64,000 bases of DNA from the NCBI RefSeq assembly GCF_013745115.1, contig NZ_CP051151.1:1302001-1366000 (forward strand). The letters are read 5' to 3'. Both the position numbers and the translations under genes were made by a program. The DNA comes from Hujiaoplasma nucleasis (GTDB lineage Bacteria; Bacillota_I; Bacilli_A; Izemoplasmatales; Hujiaoplasmataceae). A model generated the notes under the pieces. That model saw nothing but the letters and a program-made list of their open reading frames with translations, was not told the DNA's origin and ran no database searches. The number at the start of each line of letters is the position of its first letter. Within the stretch, counting starts at the first letter, position 1. Shown in pieces: positions 15,870 through 29,476 of this stretch.

Positions 15870-16319
15870 GTGATTAAGAAGTTACGTTTAAATTCAGAAA
15901 AAGATACCGATCAGTTTGCTAAATTGATTGCTAAAAATATATTTCCAGGTATGATTATTGGTTTAAGTGGTGATTTAGGTTCGGGGAAAACTACTTTTAC
16001 CAAATACTTGGCAAAACATATGGGTGTGAAAGATACTTTGAATTCACCTACTTTTACGCTCTTAAAAACATATCAAGGTGACTTAAATCTATATCATATG
16101 GATGTTTATAGATTAGAGAATATAGGCTATGATTATGAGTTAGATGATTATATTTATGGTGATGGAGTAGCTGTTATTGAATGGTATCCATATATTATAT
16201 CAATGTTACCAGATAACATCTTAACCCTTACTTTTACATTTATTGATGATGTAAAACGGGATTTAGTCATTGAAGGAAGTGGAAAGTATGAAAAAATCTT
16301 ACAAGAGATTAGTGATTGA
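15870..16319 (+). CDS. tsaE: tRNA t6A biosynthesis ATPase TsaE
   Basis: ATPase that works with TsaB-TsaD to make N6-threonylcarbamoyladenosine (t6A37) in ANN-decoding tRNAs. 149 residues with Walker A GDLGSGKTT (34-42), the SPTFTLLKTY block and YHMDVYRLE. The start codon is GTG at 15870 behind AGGAGA. First gene of a compact operon holding tsaB, rimI, tsaD and glnS; TsaC is not in the window. Confidence 0.95.
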   Translation: MIKKLRLNSEKDTDQFAKLIAKNIFPGMIIGLSGDLGSGKTTFTKYLAKHMGVKDTLNSPTFTLLKTYQGDLNLYHMDVYRLENIGYDYELDDYIYGDGVAVIEWYPYIISMLPDNILTLTFTFIDDVKRDLVIEGSGKYEKILQEISD

Positions 16320-16893
16320 TACAGCCACTAAGTACATATATTTATCTTTAGTATTTGATAATGAAGAAGTTGACAGTCTTTATCAAGTAGGCGATAATAA
16401 TCATTCAGTTACCATTATGCCTTTTTTAGATCAAATGTTAAAAAATCAACAGATTGGTTTAAGTGATTTAGACGAAGTAATCGTTGGGATTGGACCGGGT
16501 TCTTACACAGGTGTCAGAATTGGAGTTACTGTAGCTAAAATGATAGCTTATTTAAATCAAATCCCTATTAAGACAATATCTTCTTTAGCTTTGATAGCTT
16601 CTCATTCTAATGCCAAGCATGTTTTGGCATTGATTGATGCTAGAAGATCTAATGGATTTGTGGCATTCTTTAATCAAGATAAAAATTTAGAATATGTATA
16701 TGAAGATGTATTGATGAATATAGAGAAGTTTAAAAATAATCTGAAAGTTGATTATGATGTTCTCGAATTTGGCAAACCAAATATTATTAAAATACTTGAA
16801 TCATCTTTATTAAAAGAAGTCACTAATGTTCATGACTTGGTTCCTAATTATTTACAGGTAACTGAGGCTGAGAGAAATTTAAAAAATGCTTAA
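16288..16893 (+). CDS. tsaB: tRNA t6A biosynthesis protein TsaB
   Basis: Inactive ASKHA-fold partner of TsaD. 201 residues. Shows the ATPase-fold start IDTATKYIYLSL and the conserved GPGSYTGVRIG. ATG 16288 (after GGAAGTGGAAAG) is preferred over the in-frame start at 16270. It overlaps tsaE by 32 bases and rimI by 8, so translation is tightly coupled. Confidence 0.93.
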   Translation: MKKSYKRLVIDTATKYIYLSLVFDNEEVDSLYQVGDNNHSVTIMPFLDQMLKNQQIGLSDLDEVIVGIGPGSYTGVRIGVTVAKMIAYLNQIPIKTISSLALIASHSNAKHVLALIDARRSNGFVAFFNQDKNLEYVYEDVLMNIEKFKNNLKVDYDVLEFGKPNIIKILESSLLKEVTNVHDLVPNYLQVTEAERNLKNA

Positions 16894-17323
16894 AATTAGA
16901 GAATTTCAAATCAATGATTTATCGAAAATTATTGAATTAGAAACACATTTTTATAAGATTAATCAAAACGAATTTATGGAATCCTACATAGAAAATCCAT
17001 TAATTCAAGTATATGTTATAGAAAGAAATACTGATTGGATTGGTTATATGATTATATGGCTAGATCAAGACAAATTTCAGTTATATACCATATTTATTAT
17101 TGAACAATATAGACATCAGGGTTATGCCTATCAAGCTTTAAAGTTATTAGAAGAAAAAATATACAATCAAGGTGTTTATGAATATTCATTAGAAGTAAGA
17201 CCTTCTAATAAAAATGCAATTGCATTGTATAAGAAATTAGGATATTCCATACAGGCAATAAGAAAAGATTATTACCCAAATCATGAAGATGCTTTATTGA
17301 TGTATAAGAATTTAAGGAAGTGA
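16886..17323 (+). CDS. rimI: ribosomal-protein-alanine N-acetyltransferase RimI-type
   Basis: GNAT acetyltransferase of the RimI group (N-terminal acetylation, classically of ribosomal protein S18). 145 residues with the acetyl-CoA loop [10 protein letters not shown] (in place of R/Q-x-x-G-x-G/A) and the RimI-like C-terminal [19 protein letters not shown]. Its place between tsaB and tsaD is the conserved Bacillota order. Confidence 0.92.
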   Translation: MLKIREFQINDLSKIIELETHFYKINQNEFMESYIENPLIQVYVIERNTDWIGYMIIWLDQDKFQLYTIFIIEQYRHQGYAYQALKLLEEKIYNQGVYEYSLEVRPSNKNAIALYKKLGYSIQAIRKDYYPNHEDALLMYKNLRK

Positions 17324-17327
17324 ACTT

Positions 17328-18329
17328 ATGTATGTTTTAGGCGTGGAAACTAGTTGTGATGAAACAAGTGTATCTGTTGTAAAAGACGGAAACATAGTTT
17401 TATCTAACCAAGTGCTATCACAAATAGATATTCATCAAAATTATGGAGGCGTCGTTCCAGAAATAGCTTCAAGAGAACATGTTAAGGGTGTGACCTATGT
17501 TTTCGATCAGGCAATAAAAAAAGCTGGTATTGCTTTTAAAGATATAGATTTAATTGCAGTAACAAAAGGACCTGGGTTGATTGGTTCTTTGTTGATTGGT
17601 ATTAATGCCGCAAAAGTGATCTCAATGAATTACAATATTCCAATCATTGGTGTACATCACATAAGCGGTCACATCTATGCTAATTATATCGACCATGGAA
17701 TGAACTTTCCCTTATTGGCCTTGGTTGTATCTGGGGGTCATACGGAACTGATTTTAATGAAAGAGCATTTTGATTTTAATAAATTAGGTGAAACACAGGA
17801 TGACGCTGTTGGGGAAGCTTATGATAAAGTTGCTAGAATTCTTGATTTAGGATATCCTGGTGGTCCAGCTGTAGACCAACTAGCAAAAGAAGGTAAAGAT
17901 TCACTTCATTTTCCAAGACCAATGATTCATAGTGATGATTATCATTTTTCTTTTTCTGGTTTAAAATCACATGTGATCAATACCCATCATAATATGAAAC
18001 AACGTGGTGAAGACATTTGTAAAGAAGATTTTGCTAGGAGTTTTCAAGAAGCTGTGACAGATGTCTTGGTAGAGAAAACTATTAAAGCAAAAAATGAATT
18101 TAAGGTTAAAGAAGTGATAGTAGCTGGAGGCGTCGCTGCTAATTCTGGATTACGACAGAAACTTAATGAAAGAATTAAAGATGTGCCTGTGTATTTCCCT
18201 AAGATGGCATATTGTACAGACAACGCCGCAATGATCGCAGCTGCGGGATATTTTCAATATAAAAAACACGGAGAATACGATGATTTATACATCAATGGTT
18301 ATTCACGTTTAAATCTAGAAAGAGGTTAA
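17328..18329 (+). CDS. tsaD: tRNA threonylcarbamoyltransferase TsaD
   Basis: Catalytic subunit that transfers threonylcarbamoyl to A37. 333 residues. [12 protein letters not shown] at the N terminus, metal-binding H111 and H115 in [21 protein letters not shown] and [11 protein letters not shown]. The gene follows rimI by 4 bases, and glnS follows by 3. Confidence 0.97.
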   Translation: MYVLGVETSCDETSVSVVKDGNIVLSNQVLSQIDIHQNYGGVVPEIASREHVKGVTYVFDQAIKKAGIAFKDIDLIAVTKGPGLIGSLLIGINAAKVISMNYNIPIIGVHHISGHIYANYIDHGMNFPLLALVVSGGHTELILMKEHFDFNKLGETQDDAVGEAYDKVARILDLGYPGGPAVDQLAKEGKDSLHFPRPMIHSDDYHFSFSGLKSHVINTHHNMKQRGEDICKEDFARSFQEAVTDVLVEKTIKAKNEFKVKEVIVAGGVAANSGLRQKLNERIKDVPVYFPKMAYCTDNAAMIAAAGYFQYKKHGEYDDLYINGYSRLNLERG

Positions 18330-18332
18330 ATT

Positions 18333-19964
18333 ATGGAATCTAATTTTGTTAAAACAATTATGGAAGAAGATTTAAAATCAGGGAAAGTTAATGAGATAAT
18401 TACCCGTTTTCCTCCAGAACCATCAGCATATTTGCATATTGGACATGCTAGAGCTATTATCACTAATTTCGAATTAGCCAAACACTTTAAAGGGCGTACT
18501 AATTTAAGGTTTGATGATACAAACCCATCTAATGAAGACCAATCATTTGTTGATGCAATCATTAAAGATATTGAATGGTTAGGATATCATCCAGATAAAA
18601 TTCTTTATGGTTCAGATTACTTTGATACAAATTATCAACTAGCCATTAAATTAATAAAAAAAGGTTTAGCTTATGTTTGTGATTTGAACCCTGAACAAAT
18701 GAGGGAATATCGCGGCACATTAACAGAAGCTGGAAGAAACTCTCCATATAGAGAACGATCTATTGAAGAAAATCTTAAATTATTTGAAGAAATGAAAGAC
18801 GGTAAGTATCAAGATGGTGAAAAAACTTTAAGAGCTAAAATCGATATGGCATCACCAAATATGAATATGAGAGATCCAGTGGTTTATAGAATTATGCATC
18901 ATCACCACCAAAATACAGGTGATAAATGGTGTATCTACCCAATGTATGACTTTGCTCATCCAATTCAAGATGCGATTGAAGGTGTTACACATTCTTTATG
19001 TTCATTAGAATATGATGATCATAGAGTTTTATATGATTGGTTTGTTGAAAAGTGTGAGATGGAACATATCCCTCACCAATATGAATTTGGTCGTTTAAAT
19101 ATTACCAATACCATTATGTCTAAAAGATATTTGAAAGCCTTAGTTGAATCTGGTAAAGTTCATGGCTTTGATGATCCAAGAATGCCTACATTGGCTGGAT
19201 TAAAAAGAAGAGGTTTCACTAAGGAAGCAATAAGAGATTTTATTTTAAGCACTGGTTTATCAAGAGTAAACTCAACTGTATCAAGTGAAATGCTTGAAAA
19301 CGCAGTTAGAAATGATTTAAATTATAAGGTGAAAAGAGTTCATGCAATTTTGAATCCATTAAAAGTAACCATCACGAATTATCCAGACGACCAAGTTGAA
19401 TGGATTGATGACGTTGATTACAATCCAGACAATGAAAATCTTGGTAGTCGAAAAATAGCTTTTAGTAAACATTTATATATCGATAGAGAAGATTTTGTTG
19501 AAGAAAAACCTAATAAAAAATGGAAGAGATTAGCTAAAGATGTTGAAGTAAGATTAATGAGAGCTTATTTTATTAAGTGTCATGACGTTGTTAAAGATGA
19601 TTCAGGTGAAATTATTGAAATTCTATGTACCTATGATCAAGAAACAAAATCAGGATCAGGCTTTAATGATCGAAAACCCAATGGTAATATTCATTATGTA
19701 GAAGCAACAACTGCTAAAAAAGCTGAATTTAATCTGTTTGAACCATTACTTCTTGATTCGGATTCTAAAAAAGATTTATTCGAAAGATTAAATCCAAATT
19801 CATGGGCAACCTTACATGGTTTTGTAGAAAGTGCTTTAGAAGATACTCAATCCGAAGAAAAATTCCAATTTATTAGAGTCGGTTATTTTACAACAGACTA
19901 TGATTCTAGCAAAGAAAGATTAATCTTTAATAGAACAGTAGAATTAAAATCAACTTTTAAATAA
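18333..19964 (+). CDS. glnS: glutaminyl-tRNA synthetase
   Basis: Charges tRNA-Gln directly. 543 residues, class I. RFPPEPSAYLHIGHAR with HIGH at 35-38, the GlnRS-type SLCSLEYDDHRVLYDW block, an IMSKR motif in the KMSKS position, and a C-terminal anticodon-binding beta-barrel half (about 330-543). Many Bacillota lack GlnRS and use GatCAB amidation, so its presence is notable. Co-transcribed with the t6A genes; terminator right after. Confidence 0.95.
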   Translation: MESNFVKTIMEEDLKSGKVNEIITRFPPEPSAYLHIGHARAIITNFELAKHFKGRTNLRFDDTNPSNEDQSFVDAIIKDIEWLGYHPDKILYGSDYFDTNYQLAIKLIKKGLAYVCDLNPEQMREYRGTLTEAGRNSPYRERSIEENLKLFEEMKDGKYQDGEKTLRAKIDMASPNMNMRDPVVYRIMHHHHQNTGDKWCIYPMYDFAHPIQDAIEGVTHSLCSLEYDDHRVLYDWFVEKCEMEHIPHQYEFGRLNITNTIMSKRYLKALVESGKVHGFDDPRMPTLAGLKRRGFTKEAIRDFILSTGLSRVNSTVSSEMLENAVRNDLNYKVKRVHAILNPLKVTITNYPDDQVEWIDDVDYNPDNENLGSRKIAFSKHLYIDREDFVEEKPNKKWKRLAKDVEVRLMRAYFIKCHDVVKDDSGEIIEILCTYDQETKSGSGFNDRKPNGNIHYVEATTAKKAEFNLFEPLLLDSDSKKDLFERLNPNSWATLHGFVESALEDTQSEEKFQFIRVGYFTTDYDSSKERLIFNRTVELKSTFK

Positions 19965-19969
19965 ATTTA

Positions 19970-20005
19970 AAAAAGACGATGACTTTAAAAAAGTATCGTC
20001 TTTTT
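19970..20005. terminator. bidirectional terminator between glnS and the ferritin-like gene
   Basis: 11-bp outer stem AAAAAGACGAT/ATCGTCTTTTT with a further inner stem and T-run; it lies between convergent genes. Confidence 0.88.
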
Positions 20006-20028
20006 ATTTTTATGATTTATGACTCCAA

Positions 20029-20685
20029 TTAATTAGTACAGTTTCCACCATGAGCTTGTTGGCGAGAACCTCTACTTGAATCATTTCCTTCTTTTTGAAA
20101 CATATTATTTATTTTATTTCTAAATTGATTCATCATATCTTGACCATAGTATTGATTGCGGTCTTTTGAAAAAGCACTTAAGTGATTTTCTGATGCTTGT
20201 AATAAATATTCAAAAACATCTCTAACGTCTTGATCTAGATTATCTTGGCTCAAGAATAATTCATACATAGCAATGTTCACTTTTTCAGCCTCAATTCCAG
20301 TTGCTATGGCACTGGTTATTGATTCAGGTATAACAACTTTTTCAGCTGAATTATCTTCAGGAACTTCTATACCATATTTTTCAAATAATGGTAACAATAA
20401 GTTTATATGTTGTTGTTCAGCTTCTACGATGTTGATGAAAGGTCTAACTTCACCGAACTCATTAATAATAGCTTCATATTCTGATTTAGCTAAATATTCA
20501 TCTTGTATTGCGAAATTTAACATTTCTTCTAAAGAATATTCAATATCTTCAGAAAATGCAAACTCCTTTTGACGATCTATGCCTGAATAGACACTTCCTG
20601 CGCTGACACTTGACAAGCTAATGGTTAATGCAAAAACTAGTGTTAATACGGTAAAAATAATTCCTTTTGCTAATTTTGATTTCAT
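20029..20685 (-). CDS. exported ferritin-like DUF2202 protein
   Basis: 218 residues. N-terminal signal sequence (basic MKSKLAKG, hydrophobic stretch, SVSAGS cleavage-like site near 28-30), then a DUF2202 ferritin-like four-helix domain (about 45-180). Candidate di-iron ligands: E in DEYLAKSEYEAI, the EAEQQHI E..H pair, E in GIEAEKVNIAMYE, and ASENHLSAF. The tail is polar and ends in GGNCTN. It may bind metal or act as a peroxidase outside the membrane; the substrate is unknown. AAAGGAGG site; single-gene unit. Confidence 0.8.
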   Translation of the reverse strand: MKSKLAKGIIFTVLTLVFALTISLSSVSAGSVYSGIDRQKEFAFSEDIEYSLEEMLNFAIQDEYLAKSEYEAIINEFGEVRPFINIVEAEQQHINLLLPLFEKYGIEVPEDNSAEKVVIPESITSAIATGIEAEKVNIAMYELFLSQDNLDQDVRDVFEYLLQASENHLSAFSKDRNQYYGQDMMNQFRNKINNMFQKEGNDSSRGSRQQAHGGNCTN

Positions 20686-20904
20686 GTAATGCCTCCTTTG
20701 TTTGATATATATACGGATAAAGTATAGTTTTTATTGGTAATAATTTAAAAAAGAAAATAATTTAAAATTATTATATTAAAGATTAGATGGATAGCAAAAA
20801 GCTTTTATCGTATTTATTGTTTATAATACATACACGAATACCATTTTTTTCTATGATTTTTTCATGTTTTTAACAGTGAATAATTTTATACTTTAGGCTA
20901 ATCA
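20686..20904. other. intergenic region, no gene seen
   Basis: AT-rich divergent spacer between the ferritin-like gene and pcrA. It has the Shine-Dalgarno of the former at one end and the pcrA promoter at the other. I see no ORF with a ribosome binding site and no strong hairpin. Confidence 0.5.
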
Positions 20905-20913
20905 TGGTATAAT
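20905..20913 (+). promoter_or_regulatory. extended -10 promoter of pcrA-ligA-uvrA
   Basis: TGGTATAAT (TATAAT 20908-20913), 18 bases before the TTG start and just upstream of AAAGGTGAT. No consensus -35. Confidence 0.6.
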
Positions 20914-20930
20914 ATTTAAAGGTGATAATT

Positions 20931-25101
<4,171 letters not shown>

Positions 25102-25102
25102 T

Positions 25103-27913
25103 TTGAGAGATTATATAACAATCAAAGGGGCAAGAGAAAATAATTTAAAATCGATTGATTTAGAATTTAAAAAGAATCAATTGGTTGTAATGACTGGTTT
25201 ATCAGGTTCTGGGAAAACCTCTTTGGCTTTTGATACAATTTATGAAGAAGGACGTAGAAGATACGTTGAATCTTTGTCTGCATATGCCAGACAATTTTTA
25301 GGCAATATGAAAAAACCTGATGTTGATGTAATTGAAGGTTTATCACCATCAATTTCAATCGATCAAAAATCAACATCTCATAATCCTAGATCTACAGTGG
25401 GGACTGTGACAGAGATATATGATTATATTCGTTTACTTTATGCACGTGTAGGAAAGCCTTATTGTCCTACACACCATATAGAGATTAAAGCTCAATCTAT
25501 TCAAGAAATGACAGATAAAGTATTAGAAAATGATCAAGCTAAACTTATTATTTTAGCACCAATCATCAGAAGTAAAAAAGGAAGTCATTCTGATGTTATT
25601 CAACATCTTCGTCAAGAAGGCTATACAAGATTGAGGATAAATTCTGAAGATTATGAATTGGATCAAGATATTCAACTTGATAAGAATAAACGATATGACA
25701 TCGATGTAGTGATTGATAGAGTGATTATTAAAGAGTCCGCAAGATCAAGACTCTATGATTCTTTAGAAACCGCGGCTAGATTAGGAGAAGGTAATGTAAA
25801 AGTAATAATTGATGGGGAAGAAAGGTTATTTAGCGAAAATTTTTCTTGTCCTATTTGTGGTTTTACTATACCTGATTTAGAACCTAGGTTATTTTCTTTT
25901 AATGCTCCTAATGGTGCTTGTCCTACATGTAATGGCTTAGGTTTTTCACGAAAGATAGATCCTAAAGCTTTGATAGTTGATTCGACTTTATCTTTAGAAG
26001 GTAATGTTTTTCAAAAATTTGCGAAAACAGATTCTATATATTATAGAGAAATAGAACAAACAGCAATTGCTTTGAAAATACCTTTAGATAAGGCTTTTCA
26101 AGATTTAACAAAGAAGCAGCAAGACTATTTACTTTATGGAACCGAAAAAGATATTAATTTTAAATATGTTTCTAGAGAAGGAAAAATGTTTCATCAATCT
26201 AAAAAACCGTATGAGGGGGTCATCAATAATCTTGAGAGACGTTACATGTCAACAAAGTCTAAAATGATTCGTCGTTGGATTGAGGGTATGATGAGTGATA
26301 TAGAGTGTGAAACTTGTCACGGAAAAAGATTAAATCCTGAGGCTTTGTCAGTCTACATTGATGGCAAGAATATTGACGATGTATCAAGATTAAGTGTGAT
26401 TGATTTATTGAATTTTTTTAATCAATTAAAACTAGATAAACAAAGTGAAGAAATAGCTCAACCTATTTGTAAAGAAGTTAAAGATAGATTATCATTTTTA
26501 GTGAATGTTGGTTTAGACTACTTAACACTTGCTAGGGCATCAATGACCTTATCAGGTGGAGAGGCTCAAAGGATTAGATTAGCGACTCAAATTGGTTCTA
26601 GATTGACTGGGGTTTTGTATGTTTTAGATGAACCCTCTATAGGTTTACATCAAAGAGACAATCAAAGATTAATACATTCATTAAAGGAAATGAAAAATCT
26701 TGGAAATACCATGATTGTAGTTGAACATGATACTGAAATGATTTTGGAAAGTGATTTGGTAGTCGATATTGGTCCTGGGGCTGGAGATCATGGTGGTCGT
26801 TTAGAATTTATAGGAACTCCTCAAGAATTAATTGACCATGGACAATCTTATACAGGTAAATACTTAAGAGGTGAATTAAAGATTGAGGTTCCTAAAGAAA
26901 GAAGAAAACATGAACATGGTTATTTAAGTGTGATAGGCGCTAAACAAAATAATTTAAAAAATCTAAATGTTGATTTTCCTATTGGCTGTTTAACTGTTGT
27001 AACAGGGGTATCTGGTTCTGGCAAATCCTCTTTAGTGAATGAGGTTTTATTTAAAAATTTAGCCAACTTAATCACAAGAAGAAGAGAAAATGCTGGTTTA
27101 CTAGATAAACTAGAAAATTATGAACAATTTGATCGTATCATTGATATAGATCAATCACCTATTGGTAAAACGCCTAGGTCAAATCCAGCAACATATACAG
27201 GGGTTTTTGATCATATAAGAGACTTATATGCTTCTACCAAAGAATCAAAATTAAGAGGTTATGACAAGGGAAGATTCTCCTTTAATGTTAAAGGTGGACG
27301 TTGTGAAACTTGTCAGGGCGACGGTGTCATTAAAATTGAAATGCATTTCATGCCTGATGTTTATGTTGAATGCGAAGAATGCCATGGTAAACGTTATAAC
27401 AAAGAGACTTTACAAGTCAAATATAAAGGTAAAAATATAGCTGATGTTTTAGATTTAAGAGTAGAAGAAGCCTTAGATTTCTTTGATAAAATTCCAAAGA
27501 TTCAAAGGAAATTAGAAACAATAAATAATGTTGGTTTAGGATATATTAAGTTAGGTCAATCTTCAACAACCTTATCTGGTGGTGAAGCCCAAAGAGTTAA
27601 ATTGGCATCAGAGCTATATAAAAGAATTACCAACCAATCAATTTATATACTCGATGAACCAACAACAGGTTTACACACTCATGATATTAAAAAATTAATG
27701 GAAGTGTTAAATGATATTGTAGATAAGGGAGCGACTGTTATTATCATTGAACATAATCTTGATGTGATAAAAACAGCTGACTATATCATTGATCTAGGAC
27801 CTGAAGGTGGAGAAAGAGGCGGACAAGTATTAGCTTGTGGAAGTCCTGAAGATATTGCTGAAGTAAAAGATTCTTATACAGGGCAATATTTAAAAGGTGT
27901 CTTAAAAGTATAA
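25103..27913 (+). CDS. uvrA: excinuclease ABC subunit A
   Basis: DNA damage-recognition ATPase of nucleotide excision repair. About 936 residues. Two ABC ATPase modules: Walker A GLSGSGKTS near the N terminus and GVSGSGKSS in the second half, each with LSGGEAQR signatures. Zinc fingers include CPICGF...CPTCNGLG and CETCQGDG...CEECHGKR. The TTG at 25103 is preferred (AGGTGAT just upstream, protein starting MRDYITIKGAREN) over GTG 25094 inside the ligA end. uvrB and uvrC are not adjacent. Confidence 0.96.
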   Translation: MRDYITIKGARENNLKSIDLEFKKNQLVVMTGLSGSGKTSLAFDTIYEEGRRRYVESLSAYARQFLGNMKKPDVDVIEGLSPSISIDQKSTSHNPRSTVGTVTEIYDYIRLLYARVGKPYCPTHHIEIKAQSIQEMTDKVLENDQAKLIILAPIIRSKKGSHSDVIQHLRQEGYTRLRINSEDYELDQDIQLDKNKRYDIDVVIDRVIIKESARSRLYDSLETAARLGEGNVKVIIDGEERLFSENFSCPICGFTIPDLEPRLFSFNAPNGACPTCNGLGFSRKIDPKALIVDSTLSLEGNVFQKFAKTDSIYYREIEQTAIALKIPLDKAFQDLTKKQQDYLLYGTEKDINFKYVSREGKMFHQSKKPYEGVINNLERRYMSTKSKMIRRWIEGMMSDIECETCHGKRLNPEALSVYIDGKNIDDVSRLSVIDLLNFFNQLKLDKQSEEIAQPICKEVKDRLSFLVNVGLDYLTLARASMTLSGGEAQRIRLATQIGSRLTGVLYVLDEPSIGLHQRDNQRLIHSLKEMKNLGNTMIVVEHDTEMILESDLVVDIGPGAGDHGGRLEFIGTPQELIDHGQSYTGKYLRGELKIEVPKERRKHEHGYLSVIGAKQNNLKNLNVDFPIGCLTVVTGVSGSGKSSLVNEVLFKNLANLITRRRENAGLLDKLENYEQFDRIIDIDQSPIGKTPRSNPATYTGVFDHIRDLYASTKESKLRGYDKGRFSFNVKGGRCETCQGDGVIKIEMHFMPDVYVECEECHGKRYNKETLQVKYKGKNIADVLDLRVEEALDFFDKIPKIQRKLETINNVGLGYIKLGQSSTTLSGGEAQRVKLASELYKRITNQSIYILDEPTTGLHTHDIKKLMEVLNDIVDKGATVIIIEHNLDVIKTADYIIDLGPEGGERGGQVLACGSPEDIAEVKDSYTGQYLKGVLKV

Positions 27914-27963
27914 TTTTTCTCTATTTTATGGTATGATATTGATAATTAAAGTTGCGTGATAAT

Positions 27964-28527
27964 ATGGATGAAAAAAATAAAAATGATGACAAAAAAACTA
28001 ACGAAGAGATACGTAAAGAAATCGAACAGTTAGAAAAGCTAATTGAGAAAGTTAAAGAACAAAATAAGGAAAAGAAAAAACAAAAAAGAAGACCAGCTAT
28101 CTTAAGAATTAATCTTGCGGCTATTTATTCTAGAAATCCTTATATTAACATCGTTATTAGTTTTCTAATTAATGTGATTACAGTTTTTTTAATCACTAAA
28201 ATCATAGGACATTTATTCTTTGATGGTTCATATAATGATTTACAAATCATGTTAATTATTTTAGGATTAACCTTATTTGAAGAAGTCTATAAAAATTATC
28301 TTTTCAAAAAACATATGGCCACAGTGATATACTCTGTAGGAACAATATTCTTATTATTAGATATGTTTTATTTCTACATTATAGATTATATCTTTTTTGA
28401 CTTTAGATGGTTTATTGATGCATATCATCCTATTTTATTTGTAATTACTTTTGCTTTTTTTAGATATATCATTAAATTCTTATATAAGAAAACAGATAAT
28501 TTCATCAATCGATTGAATAGAAGGTGA
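27964..28527 (+). CDS. hypothetical coiled-coil membrane protein
   Basis: 187 residues. Residues 1-45 are very rich in K, E and N and predicted to form a cytoplasmic coiled coil (EIRKEIEQLEKLIEKVKEQN); about four membrane helices follow (65-90, 97-115, 122-150, 155-175). The likely start is ATG 27964; the upstream TTG 27952 has no better site. A TATGAT -10 with an upstream TG lies in the gap after uvrA. It ends 4 bases before hprK. I recognise no family. Confidence 0.65.
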   Translation: MDEKNKNDDKKTNEEIRKEIEQLEKLIEKVKEQNKEKKKQKRRPAILRINLAAIYSRNPYINIVISFLINVITVFLITKIIGHLFFDGSYNDLQIMLIILGLTLFEEVYKNYLFKKHMATVIYSVGTIFLLLDMFYFYIIDYIFFDFRWFIDAYHPILFVITFAFFRYIIKFLYKKTDNFINRLNRR

Positions 28528-28531
28528 ATCT

Positions 28532-29476
28532 ATGTCATTGAAAATTTCTAGAATTATTGAAGGATTAGAATTAAAACTAGTTGCTGGACAAAAAGGAATT
28601 AAAAGGGAGGTTAACGTAGCCTCTTTAGCGAAACCGGGATTAGAGTTGGCGGGAATGTTGGATTTTTATGAAAACGACCGTATTCAAATTATTGGCTCTA
28701 AAGAAGCTGCTTTTTTCCATTCTTTAAGTCATGAAGAACAAACTTCTAGAGTAGAAGCTATGTTAAAAAAAGACGCTCCAGCATTTATATTTTCTAAAAA
28801 TGTTGATATTCCACAAATTTTTATTGATTTAGGTAACCAATATCAAGTGCCTATCTTAAAAAGTTTTTATAAGACAACTTCCTTGTTCAGTGAACTTTAT
28901 GCTTTTTTACAAGCTGAATTAGCTGAAAGAACATCCATGCATGGTGTCCTAATGGACATTAACGGTGTTGGTGTTTTGATCACGGGTAAATCTGGTATAG
29001 GTAAAAGTGAAGTAGCACTTGAACTTATTCGTCGGGGTTACATACTTGTTGCTGATGATATGGTTGAGATTTATCAAGTTGAAAAAGGCGTGTTGATTGG
29101 TGAAGCACCTGATGTTTTGAAGAAGTTTTTAGAAATTAGAGGTGTTGGCGTTGTCAATGTGGTTTATTTATTTGGGGTGCGTTCTTACCGAGAGAAAAAG
29201 CGAATTTCAATTATTGTTGAGTTAGATAAGAACTTTGATGACAATAAAGACGATCGTTTAGGCATGAGTGCTGATCAAAGAAAAATATTTGATACTTATG
29301 TATCTTATGCTTCTTTACCGATTACAGAAGCAAGAAATACAGCGACTTTAGTAGAAGCTGCTGCCCTAGATTTTAAATCAAAAGACATGGGGTATAATTC
29401 TGCGGTTGAGTTTAATAAAGGACTTAATCAACACATAAAAAAGAATCAGGAGTTAGAAAATGAAAAAGACGATTAA
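28532..29476 (+). CDS. hprK: HPr kinase/phosphorylase
   Basis: Phosphorylates and dephosphorylates HPr on Ser46, the sensor step of carbon catabolite control. 314 residues: N-terminal HprK domain, the MHGVLMDINGVGV block, Walker A TGKSGIGKSE (151-160) and the family signature EIRGVGVVNVVYLFGV. It overlaps lgt by 17 bases, the conserved Bacillota hprK-lgt pair. It implies a PTS elsewhere in the genome. Confidence 0.96.
   Translation: MSLKISRIIEGLELKLVAGQKGIKREVNVASLAKPGLELAGMLDFYENDRIQIIGSKEAAFFHSLSHEEQTSRVEAMLKKDAPAFIFSKNVDIPQIFIDLGNQYQVPILKSFYKTTSLFSELYAFLQAELAERTSMHGVLMDINGVGVLITGKSGIGKSEVALELIRRGYILVADDMVEIYQVEKGVLIGEAPDVLKKFLEIRGVGVVNVVYLFGVRSYREKKRISIIVELDKNFDDNKDDRLGMSADQRKIFDTYVSYASLPITEARNTATLVEAAALDFKSKDMGYNSAVEFNKGLNQHIKKNQELENEKDD

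Noticed and set aside
18333-19964. Glutamyl-tRNA synthetase
   Set aside because: The FPPEPSAYLHIGHA start, the EYDDHRVLYDW block and a beta-barrel C-terminal half are GlnRS-type.
20273-20572. Forward ORF opposite the ferritin-like gene
   Set aside because: Shadow of the DUF2202 coding sequence; serine/isoleucine-rich antisense composition and no RBS.
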